DNA of 8,429 nucleotides from an uncultured bacterium (GTDB lineage: Bacteria > Actinomycetota > Coriobacteriia > Coriobacteriales > Eggerthellaceae): the NCBI GenBank assembly GCA_905214325.1, contig CAJMLT010000051.1:1-8429 (forward strand), in the 5' to 3' direction. Positions 1 through 6,056 of this stretch are shown in pieces. Position numbers and translations under genes: made by a program. The notes below the pieces were generated by a model. The model searched no databases, was not told the origin of the DNA, and saw only the letters and a program-made list of their open reading frames with translations. Each line of letters starts with the position of its first letter. The first letter of the stretch is position 1.

Positions 1-34
1 GCGACCCTCGAATACGGGGGTCGCGTCGTATTTT
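1..34 (+). terminator. Possible terminator of an upstream + strand gene
   Basis: Bases 1-10 and 15-24 form a 10-pair stem with one G-T wobble and a four-base AATA loop. A short T run follows at 31-34, separated from the stem by six bases. This could end a gene lying left of the window. The T run is short and not adjacent to the stem, and the left edge cuts the context, so the call is weak. The same left arm can also pair with 85-105. Confidence 0.35.
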
Positions 35-154
35 GCCCCACTCCGAAGCTATCTGAAGCGAATCGCGGGGTGGTTTGTTGTATTCGTATGATCGAGGGTT
101 GTCGCCTATCTACTTTCTTATGGGAAGGGCGAAAAGGGTGGAGAGAGTAGAAGA

Positions 155-186
155 AACGAACGGACCCTTCATCGGGTCCGTTCGTT
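155..186 (-). terminator. Rho-independent terminator of the repeat-protein gene
   Basis: A perfect 13-pair stem (155-167 with 174-186) has a six-base loop. Read on the - strand it is followed by TCTTCT, a modest pyrimidine/T-rich tail. It lies about 33 bases past the stop codon of the - strand gene 219-1349, which is the expected place for its terminator. Bases 1-154 beyond it show no coding signal. Confidence 0.75.
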
Positions 187-218
187 CGGCGCTATGGGGT
201 TGATGTCGGTGCTGCCGC

Positions 219-1349
219 TCAGGCTACGGTGCTCCTCAGGCTCATGTTGTACAGTTCGACGTAGGTGCCTTCGGTGAGGGTTACTTCGACACTTCGTGCA
301 TCGGAGAAGAAGATGTCCTGATCGAGATAGCTGTCTTCGGTGTAGTTGAGGTCCTTCATGACGTAATAGGCGCTGTAATCACTTGCGCTACCGACCGTTG
401 CCTTGTAGGTTCCCGCAGGGATATCGGTTCCGACGCGATAGACGCCATTGCCGTAAGGTGAGCTGAATTTCTGCGTCATCTTATCAAGGGGAACCATGCC
501 CTTCTTGTTGTCGAGGATGAGAACCTGCCCTGCCTTCAGGGTAAGCAGATTGTGTCCATAGTAGTTGTTGATGAAGTTGGTGGTGTAGGTCGTCTGTCCG
601 TTACTTGTTTTGGCGTCGAGCACGAAGAAGTAGGAAAGACTGTCTTCGTATCCGTCAAACCAATAGGAACCTTCGGGCAGATTCTCCCCAACGATGTAGA
701 CGCCGGGGGCGTATTGATTGCTTCCCGTGGAAGAGGAGGAAATGCCGTATTGCGCGATGTTATCAAGCTCGCTGCGGGTCAAAGGTTCGGCGCTATTCGA
801 ATCGAGCGCAAAATAGGAGCGCAACTGTTGGTTGGCGTTTTCTCCGGTTTCGGAATCGTATTCGTATGAATATGAATAACTATCGCCGGAAGTGTGGCGG
901 GCATCGTCGAAGGCGGTGACAACGGCGGAGCAGGCTACGCACCCACCGATGCCCACGAAAAGCACCACCAAAACGATGATGGTCACTATGAGGCCGACGC
1001 CCTTTTTCTTGGGGGCGTTGGGTGTCGGCGGCGCGGGAGGCATGGCCGGTTGCTGTTGTGTGGCGGGGTTCGGCTGGGGCATGGAGTCGACCCGAGTTTG
1101 ATACCCCGTGTTGGGCGCGGGGTTATGGGTGGCGTCTTGTGCGGCGTAGGGAATGGGACCGGTGGAGGTCGCCGGTGCCGAATCGGGAGCGGTTGACGCA
1201 ACGGGCTCGGAGGGTATCTGGCCGGATTGAGGTGTTGCCGGGGGAGCCGGCACGTATGCGTGCTTCGACAAGGGGGTTTGCGGGGGATTACCCCAGTAAG
1301 GCTGCCCCTGAGGGCGCGGGGTTTCGGGGGTATGGGGTGTATCGGTCAT
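219..1349 (-). CDS. Membrane-anchored protein with proline-rich N-terminus and two GxYxVGxDxPxGxY repeats
   Basis: The 376-residue protein has unknown function. Residues 1-113 are disordered and rich in Pro, Gln, Thr and Ala. A Lys triplet (114-116) precedes one hydrophobic segment at about 118-146, consistent with an internal anchor that puts the N-terminus in the cytoplasm and residues 150-376 outside; the orientation is inference. Residues 157-165 are a Ser/Tyr-rich linker. Two homologous modules follow: about 213-291, starting GVYIVGENLPEGSYWF, and about 299-370, starting GVYRVGTDIPAGTYKA. Each ends in a strand-like L-x-x-G-x-x-V/Y-x-L motif. Such modules are widespread in uncharacterised exported proteins of Gram-positive bacteria. 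I see no catalytic motif, LPXTG or lipobox. The ATG at 1347-1349 has AAAGGAG (1355-1361) five bases upstream. The gene stands alone between two terminators. No convincing promoter was found, so read-through from the upstream operon is possible. Confidence 0.9.
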   Translation of the reverse strand: MTDTPHTPETPRPQGQPYWGNPPQTPLSKHAYVPAPPATPQSGQIPSEPVASTAPDSAPATSTGPIPYAAQDATHNPAPNTGYQTRVDSMPQPNPATQQQPAMPPAPPTPNAPKKKGVGLIVTIIVLVVLFVGIGGCVACSAVVTAFDDARHTSGDSYSYSYEYDSETGENANQQLRSYFALDSNSAEPLTRSELDNIAQYGISSSSTGSNQYAPGVYIVGENLPEGSYWFDGYEDSLSYFFVLDAKTSNGQTTYTTNFINNYYGHNLLTLKAGQVLILDNKKGMVPLDKMTQKFSSPYGNGVYRVGTDIPAGTYKATVGSASDYSAYYVMKDLNYTEDSYLDQDIFFSDARSVEVTLTEGTYVELYNMSLRSTVA

Positions 1350-1434
1350 ATTCGCTCCTTTGCCGGCTCTGCTTTATGCGACGGGGAATCAGGATCCGCT
1401 GCGTTCTATGTGCTATACATCCCTGAAAAGACTA

Positions 1435-1462
1435 CCCCATCGGGTAATACAACCCGATGGGG
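1435..1462 (-). terminator. Terminator of the gltX-ferredoxin-thioesterase operon
   Basis: A perfect 11-pair GC-rich stem (1435-1445 with 1452-1462) has a six-base loop. On the - strand it is followed by TAGTCTTTTC. It lies about 50 bases past the thioesterase stop codon and before the next - strand gene. A run of nine A at about 1478-1486, nine T on the - strand, precedes the hairpin in the direction of transcription, so it is not this hairpin's U-tract. The loose T tail lowers confidence slightly. Confidence 0.7.
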
Positions 1463-1511
1463 GTTACTGAACCGTTGAAAAAAAACCGATTTCGAAAAAC
1501 GCCGAACCGTC

Positions 1512-1913
1512 TTAAGAACGATGTGCCGTCGAGGTGAATTCAGCGACAAGAGCCCCCTGCTCATCGGCTATTTCAACCGTATAGAAGCCCACGCTGCGCC
1601 CGGCTTTGACGGCGCTGCAGGTTGCGATGAGTTCGTTTCCCTTGGCGGGACGGAAAAAGCGGATGGAGCAATCTATCGATACGGTGGGTTTCCCGTCGAG
1701 GTTGGAAGCGACGGCCATGGTGAAATCCGCAAGGGTGAACAGGGCGCCGCCCATAACCGTTCCGTTGGCATTGAGATGCTCGGGGGTGATGGGCATCCGA
1801 CATACCGAATGGTTCGCTTTCGCTTCGATGATGGAGCACTGTGCCGCGGCGGCGAAGCGATCCTTGTTGAAGTACGCTTTGATTTCTTCGAGTGAGTTTT
1901 CTTCAGTTACCAT
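1512..1913 (-). CDS. PaaI-type hotdog-fold thioesterase
   Basis: This 133-residue protein matches the small PaaI/YbgC-like acyl-CoA thioesterases that hydrolyse acyl- or aryl-CoA as homo-oligomers in the cytoplasm. The signature region is residues 46-70, with Asn48, Asn50, Gly51, Gly55-Gly56 and LFTLADF. Asp63 is in the position of the family's catalytic acid. The usual HGG triad reads MGG here (Met54), a variation I believe also occurs in some anaerobe homologues. The later strands (SIDCSIRFFRPAKG, then GFYTVEIADEQG) fit the hotdog sheet. The frame stays open up to 2036, but the ATG at 1911-1913 is preferred because AAGGAGG (1920-1926) lies six bases upstream and the protein then begins where the family does. 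It overlaps the end of the ferredoxin gene by 11 bases, which implies translational coupling as the last gene of the gltX operon. The substrate cannot be read from the sequence. Confidence 0.88.
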   Translation of the reverse strand: MVTEENSLEEIKAYFNKDRFAAAAQCSIIEAKANHSVCRMPITPEHLNANGTVMGGALFTLADFTMAVASNLDGKPTVSIDCSIRFFRPAKGNELIATCSAVKAGRSVGFYTVEIADEQGALVAEFTSTAHRS

Positions 1914-3024
1914 GGTCTTCCTCCTTAGGTATGAGCGCTTCTGCGCTCCCTTCACTATAATCACAGGCCCCTTCCGGGCAGCAGGATATACATATTCCGC
2001 ATGCGATACAAAGATGGACATCGACATCGACCTCACCGGTTTTTTCGTCGATGCTGCGGGCGCCCGCAGGGCAGGACTTTACGCAGAGGTAATGGTGGTT
2101 GCAGCGATCGGTGTCGGTGCTGGCCCACCAGTGGGGAATGAGAAACGCTCTCTGCGGCTGTTGCTCGGCTGCTTCTTCGAGCAGTTTGAGGCGAGGCCAG
2201 AGGCGTTTCGGTGGTTGACGGGGATCGGTGGGGATCAGGCTTTCGAGGGAGATGCCCGTCGTCGACTGGATATGCCCTTGGGCGCGCATGCGCTCACGTT
2301 TCTCGTGGAAATCCTGCACGGCATTCGAAGTGCGCTTTCGATGTTTGCCGGTGGCAACGTCGCTTACTTCGGTGGCGAACGACGTGAAGATACCACGGCG
2401 ATCTATTTCTCGGGGAGTGGCGTATTTTTTGAGCAGGCCGTCTTTTTCGGGAATCTCCTCGGCGATTCCCATCGTCTTGCCCGTCCAGGCTTCCGCGGTG
2501 TTGATGGTGTGGGTGAAGAGTTTCTCGGCCAGGGGGCCGGCTGTATCGCAATCCCGACAATATGAAAAATCGCAGTAGATGGAAGCGGGAACATCTTCGT
2601 TTAAGATCAGCGTCCAGAATTCCGGCGGAACCGAGGCAAGGCAAGGAAGCACGATGACGTTGCTATGGGGTACGAACCCCGGGAAGATATGGTCGTTACA
2701 GGTGAAATAGAGGGGATCCCCTGCTTCGGCGATGCGTCTTGCTTTCGCGTGAAGATCGGTCAGCGTGATGCGCATCGAAGCGAAGGCGTCACAAATCCCC
2801 ATGCATATCCCGCAGCGGGTACAGCGTGTCTCGTCGATCAGAGGCCCATGATCGTCATCGAGGGTGATGGCGTTGTGGGGGCAGGCCACCACACAGCGTT
2901 CACACGTGCTGCCCGCGCTACGGGTGCAGTAGCTTCTGACGGGCAGAATCTTTTCCCTTGGCGGTTGAGAGGGGATGTCCTCCTCCGTCACTTCTTCATC
3001 GACGAGATCGGGGTCTTCGCGCAT
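1903..3024 (-). CDS. Four-site 4Fe-4S ferredoxin-like protein with a cysteine-containing central domain
   Basis: The 373-residue cytoplasmic iron-sulfur protein has no recognised substrate. The first ferredoxin pair sits near the N-terminus: Cys33-x7-Cys41-x2-Cys44-x3-Cys48-Pro and Cys68-x2-Cys71-x2-Cys74-x3-Cys78. The second is near the C-terminus: Cys308-x2-His311-x2-Cys314-x3-Cys318-Pro and Cys339-x2-Cys342-x2-Cys345-x3-Cys349-Pro. Between them, residues 105-180 hold five more cysteines (109, 128, 151, 156, 159) in a hydrophobic, folded-looking region with LPCLASVPPEFW and YCDFSYCRDC; I do not recognise this domain. A charged, probably flexible linker runs from about 190 to 285. Electron transfer is the likely role, and the partner is unknown. 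The start is uncertain. The ATG at 3022-3024 has no adjacent ribosome binding site, while a strong AGGAGGT lies 28 bases upstream. An alternative ATG at 3106-3108 gives 401 residues and overlaps gltX by 50 bases. It is the middle gene of the gltX operon. Confidence 0.85.
   Translation of the reverse strand: MREDPDLVDEEVTEEDIPSQPPREKILPVRSYCTRSAGSTCERCVVACPHNAITLDDDHGPLIDETRCTRCGICMGICDAFASMRITLTDLHAKARRIAEAGDPLYFTCNDHIFPGFVPHSNVIVLPCLASVPPEFWTLILNEDVPASIYCDFSYCRDCDTAGPLAEKLFTHTINTAEAWTGKTMGIAEEIPEKDGLLKKYATPREIDRRGIFTSFATEVSDVATGKHRKRTSNAVQDFHEKRERMRAQGHIQSTTGISLESLIPTDPRQPPKRLWPRLKLLEEAAEQQPQRAFLIPHWWASTDTDRCNHHYLCVKSCPAGARSIDEKTGEVDVDVHLCIACGICISCCPEGACDYSEGSAEALIPKEEDHGN
1920..1926 (-). 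promoter_or_regulatory. Ribosome binding site that fixes the thioesterase start
   Basis: AAGGAGG on the - strand is six bases from the ATG at 1911-1913. It lies inside the last codons of the ferredoxin gene. It rules in the short 133-residue form over the longer reading that begins at 2036. Confidence 0.85.
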
Positions 3025-3052
3025 CGGGGTGTCGTCTGCGGGGGTATGTTGT

Positions 3053-3059
3053 ACCTCCT
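3053..3059 (-). promoter_or_regulatory. Strong Shine-Dalgarno sequence without a nearby start codon
   Basis: AGGAGGT on the - strand begins at the gltX stop codon. No ATG, GTG or TTG lies 4-12 bases downstream in any frame. The first in-frame ATG of the ferredoxin gene is 28 bases away. It may serve as a ribosome standby site, or the true start may be unconventional. Confidence 0.5.
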
Positions 3060-4558
3060 CAGGCACCGAACACCGTTTCAAGGGTGCAATCGATGCGGGC
3101 GAGAACATCTTCCCGCTTCATGAGTTCGATGCTTTCGAAAAGAGGAGGCGAAACCTGTGATCCCGTTACGGCAACACGAATGGGCTGAAAGATGAATTTC
3201 ACCTTCAGATCCAGTTTTTCGCTGAGTGTGCGTACCTCATCTTGAAGGGGGTCGCATTTCCACTCCCTTGTTTCATCGGCCAGAATGGATCGCACCTCGC
3301 GCAGGACAACATCGGCCCGGGATCCTTCCTTGAGAAGCACCTTCGCAACCGATTTGTCGTCGAGATGGACCACGGGGCCGTCGAAGATGAAGGAGAGCTT
3401 TTCGCTGGCTTCGTCAAGGCGCTTGAGTCGTTCGGCCACAAGCGGATAGAGCTGTTCGAGCCATTCATGGCGATCAACGATGTCTTGTTCGTTGCATAGG
3501 CCGGCATCCACGAAGAAGGGGGCCACCGCATCAACCCAGCGTTTCGCGCCCATGTTCTGGATATAGACACCGTTCATCCATTCGAGCTTGGTTTCGTCGA
3601 ACACCGCCGGATTTTTCGATATGCGCTCGAAGGAGAAATTCTCACAGAGTGTCTGCTTGTCGAAAATGGTGGTTTCACCGTCAAGGCTCCAGCCGAGAAG
3701 CGAAAGATAGTTCAGCATGGTTTCGGGGAGGAAGCCGTTGTCGCGATATGCCTCGACGCTCGTCGCGCCGTGACGTTTGGACAGGCGCTTCCCGTCGGGC
3801 CCTAAGATCATGGAGAGATGGGCGAAGCGGGGAACGGGGTAGCCGAGCGCTTCGTAGATGAGGATTTGGCGGGGGGTGTTGGAGATGTGATCATCGCCGC
3901 GTACCACATGGGTGATACCCATGTTCACGTCGTCGCATACCACGGCGAAGTTGTACATGGGGCTACCATCGCTGCGGACGAGCACCATGTCATCCATGAG
4001 GGAGGAATCGAAGGCGCAGCGGCCGTGCACTTCGTCATCGAATTCGATGACTCCGCGATCGGTCGGCGTTTTGAGGCGCCAGACATAAGGCTCTCCGGCC
4101 TTGATTCGCGCTTCGGCTTCGGCGTGATCGATGTCGCGGCAGGTTCTGTCGTAGCCGACGTACGAACCTTGCGCCGTTGCAGCCTCGCGTTTCGCATCGA
4201 GTGTTTCCTTGGAGCAGAAACAGGGATAGACGGCATCGGCTGCTATCAGGGATTCGAGTGCTTGACGATAGGAATCACCACGCTGCGTCTGGAAATACGG
4301 GCCCGCCTCGCCGCCTACTTCCGGACCCTCGTCCCAGTCGAGGCCGAGCCATTTCATGGCGCGCAGGATGACCTGGGTGTTTTCTTCGGTGGAACGCTCG
4401 GGATCGGTGTCTTCGATGCGCAGAATGAACGTGCCGTTGTGACGACGTGCGTAGGCCCAGTTGTATATCGCCGTTCGCGCGCCTCCTATGTGGAGGCTGC
4501 CGGTGGGCGAAGGGGCGAAGCGGACGCGGATATCGTGTGGGGATTGTTCGGCTGTCAT
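3059..4558 (-). CDS. gltX: Glutamate--tRNA ligase
   Basis: This is a class I glutamyl-tRNA synthetase of 499 residues, a normal bacterial length. It charges tRNA-Glu with glutamate using ATP. The Rossmann catalytic domain opens with RVRFAPSPTGSLHIGGART, where HIGG at 23-26 is the HIGH motif. The second signature, GKRLSKRHG (about 256-264), is the KMSKS equivalent. RIEDTDPERS (47-56) and the RGDDHISNTPRQ segment (220-231) are also typical. A zinc-knuckle-like element is present as Cys113-x-Cys115 and Cys140. The fourth ligand is not obvious: Asp142 sits at the usual His position, and His145 is three residues later. The C-terminal helical anticodon-binding region runs from about 330. Whether the enzyme also mischarges tRNA-Gln for the GatCAB route cannot be told. 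The ATG at 4556-4558 follows AGGAAGGAT (4567-4575) by eight bases. It is the first gene of an operon with the ferredoxin and thioesterase. Confidence 0.98.
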   Translation of the reverse strand: MTAEQSPHDIRVRFAPSPTGSLHIGGARTAIYNWAYARRHNGTFILRIEDTDPERSTEENTQVILRAMKWLGLDWDEGPEVGGEAGPYFQTQRGDSYRQALESLIAADAVYPCFCSKETLDAKREAATAQGSYVGYDRTCRDIDHAEAEARIKAGEPYVWRLKTPTDRGVIEFDDEVHGRCAFDSSLMDDMVLVRSDGSPMYNFAVVCDDVNMGITHVVRGDDHISNTPRQILIYEALGYPVPRFAHLSMILGPDGKRLSKRHGATSVEAYRDNGFLPETMLNYLSLLGWSLDGETTIFDKQTLCENFSFERISKNPAVFDETKLEWMNGVYIQNMGAKRWVDAVAPFFVDAGLCNEQDIVDRHEWLEQLYPLVAERLKRLDEASEKLSFIFDGPVVHLDDKSVAKVLLKEGSRADVVLREVRSILADETREWKCDPLQDEVRTLSEKLDLKVKFIFQPIRVAVTGSQVSPPLFESIELMKREDVLARIDCTLETVFGA

Positions 4559-4594
4559 CTATCGGGATCCTTCCTCATAGCAATCCATAAGGGT

Positions 4595-4622
4595 TATATA
4601 TCGACTGATCATGATACGACAA
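4595..4622 (-). promoter_or_regulatory. Promoter of the gltX operon
   Basis: On the - strand, TTGTCG (4617-4622) and TATATA (4595-4600) are separated by 16 bases. The start of transcription would be near 4588, giving a leader of about 30 bases. That is too short for a T-box, and none was seen. Confidence 0.6.
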
Positions 4623-4720
4623 ACGGATGGGCGTTTCATGGGGAAGATGGGTAGCGGGTGGGCCTCCTCCGGTGTCGGAGTCCTTCTGCGGCGCAGGCGC
4701 CGGTGCGGTCGGTGTGTTTC

Positions 4721-4750
4721 GGCAACGTCCGTAGGGGTCTTGCTATAATG
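4721..4750 (+). promoter_or_regulatory. Extended -10 promoter of the yqeY-like gene
   Basis: TGCTATAATG holds a perfect TATAAT (4744-4749) with the TGn extension. The -35 region is poor: no TTGACA-like hexamer lies 16-18 bases upstream, as expected for extended -10 promoters. Transcription would start near 4756, about 17 bases before the ATG. Bases 4650-4720 between the two divergent promoters are GC-rich and show no gene. Confidence 0.7.
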
Positions 4751-4772
4751 GTGTTCGGAAAAGGAGTGGAAT

Positions 4773-5216
4773 ATGACCTATCAGGAATTACAGGAAGCGA
4801 TCAAGCAGGCGATGAAGGCCAAAGACAAGAACCGCTTGAGCATTCTTCGCATGGTGCATGGCGAAATCAAGAATATCGAAGTGAACGAACGTCGCGAGAT
4901 TCAGCCCCAGGACGTCGATGCCATGATCAAACGTGTGATCAAGCAGACGGGCGAGACGCTCGACGCTTCGAAAAAGGCAGGCAACGACCCACAGCGTACC
5001 GAACGTCTTGCCGAGCAGGTTGCCGTTCTTGAGGAATACCTGCCCAAACAGGTCTCGGGTGACGAATTGTCAGCACTGATCGAAGACGTGTTGTCCGATA
5101 CCGGCGCATCCACGAAAAAGGATATGGGTCGCGTGATGGGGGAGCTCACCAAGCGTACGGGTGGCAATTTCGACAAGGCACAAGCAGCGGGTATTGTGGG
5201 TAAGCGCCTATCGTAA
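4773..5216 (+). CDS. GatB/YqeY domain-containing protein
   Basis: This 147-residue cytoplasmic protein belongs to the YqeY/Aim41 family, which resembles the tRNA-binding tail domain of GatB, a subunit of the Asp/Glu-tRNA amidotransferase. The length is full for the family, typically about 145-150. Features seen are the N-terminal helix followed by AMKAKDKNRLSILRMV (13-28), the ERREIQPQDVDAMIKRVIKQ region, EYLPKQVSGDEL near 90-100, and the C-terminal KKDMGRVMGELTKR (about 115-128) with a closing KAQAAGIVGKRL. The family's role is not established. A tRNA-linked function is inferred from the GatB similarity, and the gene sits divergent to gltX here. AAGGAG (4761-4766) lies six bases before the ATG. 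It ends nine bases from the convergent membrane-protein gene with no hairpin between them, so the two transcripts may overlap. Confidence 0.93.
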   Translation: MTYQELQEAIKQAMKAKDKNRLSILRMVHGEIKNIEVNERREIQPQDVDAMIKRVIKQTGETLDASKKAGNDPQRTERLAEQVAVLEEYLPKQVSGDELSALIEDVLSDTGASTKKDMGRVMGELTKRTGGNFDKAQAAGIVGKRLS

Positions 5217-5225
5217 CGGCCGAGC

Positions 5226-6047
5226 TCAGCCTCTCACCAGACGTCCCACCACTACGGCGAGTATCGAAATCGTGATCGAAACAATGGCCCAAAGTGCGGC
5301 CATCGCAACCCAGAATGCTTCGGGAAAAAGCTGGATGAGCAGGGAGTCGGCGTCGAAGAGCCAGCTTCCCCGGGCGAAGAAAAGCGAATGCATGAGGGTG
5401 AAGAGACTGTTGAAATCCACGATGGCCCATGCTCCGAGTCCCACGAGGACGATAAGCACGATAGAGCCTGCCGCCATAAGGGTGCAGCCGACACCACGGC
5501 GTCCACGGAGAAAACCGAGAGCGAACAATCCGAGTATGCCCATCACCCCTACGACGCCGATCGAAATACGTACGGTGGTGAACAGTGTGGTGCAGTCGCT
5601 CAGGTGTGAGAGGGCATCCTGAGGGAGTGAGTAGCGCTCCGTCAAGGTGGCGAGGCTGCTTGATCCCAGAAGGGATCTCAGTGTGCGTGCTTCGTCAACG
5701 CCCTCGATCGATCCTGCGGAAAGTACGTCGGCGAGCGCGGGATAATTCTTTTCGATGACCGCGCGGATCGTATCGTAGAGAGCGTCGGATTCGGTGCCCT
5801 CTACGGCGAAAGCACGGGTCGCTTCGGCAATTGTTGCCATGTCCTCTTCGGGGAAGACGCTTCTATCCCAACTCGAAAAAGTCGAACCGATCGAGCGGGT
5901 TGCGGAATCGGTGGTGCATACGAGCAGACCCGCGCCGAAAAGACCATAGGCCAAAGCGATCGTGGTCGCCAGAGACAACACGATGACCATGATTCGATTC
6001 ATCATGCCGGGGTGCGCGTGTGTTCGTGTCGTCTTTGGGTTTCCCAT
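5226..6047 (-). CDS. DUF1461 / Lit-family integral membrane protein
   Basis: The protein has 273 residues and four predicted membrane helices (about 17-43, 157-180, 186-211 and 243-268). It carries the DUF1461 (TIGR01906) signature around 212-247: LFTLMHSLFFARGSW followed by LIQLFPEAFW. Characterised members, called Lit, move an acyl chain within the diacylglyceryl-cysteine of lipoproteins to make lyso-form lipoproteins, and depend on two conserved histidines. Here His220 in LMHSLFF and His148 in SHLSD, just before helix 2, match those two positions as I remember the family. The loop between helices 1 and 2 (44-156) is longer than usual and faces outside by inference. The start ATG at 6045-6047 lies nine bases after the stop of the ATP-grasp gene and has no good ribosome binding site, so it is probably coupled to that gene; ATGs at residues 15-16 are alternatives. 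Family membership is firm, but lipoprotein transacylase activity is unproven. Confidence 0.85.
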   Translation of the reverse strand: MGNPKTTRTHAHPGMMNRIMVIVLSLATTIALAYGLFGAGLLVCTTDSATRSIGSTFSSWDRSVFPEEDMATIAEATRAFAVEGTESDALYDTIRAVIEKNYPALADVLSAGSIEGVDEARTLRSLLGSSSLATLTERYSLPQDALSHLSDCTTLFTTVRISIGVVGVMGILGLFALGFLRGRRGVGCTLMAAGSIVLIVLVGLGAWAIVDFNSLFTLMHSLFFARGSWLFDADSLLIQLFPEAFWVAMAALWAIVSITISILAVVVGRLVRG

Positions 6048-6056
6048 AGGTGGTTT

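Noticed and set aside
1..218. tRNA or other classical RNA gene in the left gene-free stretch
   Set aside because: No cloverleaf, GTTCGAATCC-like T-arm or CCA end was found. Only hairpins are visible.
1478..1486. Run of nine T on the - strand as the U-tract of a terminator right after the thioesterase
   Set aside because: No convincing hairpin lies just upstream of it in the direction of transcription. The good hairpin (1435-1462) is downstream of it.
1914..2036. N-terminal extension of the thioesterase to an ATG at 2036
   Set aside because: It would overlap the ferredoxin gene by over 130 bases, lacks a ribosome binding site and adds 41 residues foreign to the family. The ATG at 1913 has a near-perfect site.
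1606..2565. Long open frame on the + strand (319 codons)
   Set aside because: It lies antisense to the ferredoxin and thioesterase genes, both of which have clear family motifs. Its translation shows no recognisable domain, and I saw no ribosome binding site for it.
3818..4654. Long open frame on the + strand (278 codons)
   Set aside because: It is antisense to gltX, which is unmistakable. The frame is a by-product of GC-rich codons.
4559..4772. T-box or other riboswitch before gltX
   Set aside because: The predicted promoter leaves a leader of about 30 bases, and no T-box core or terminator/antiterminator pair was seen.
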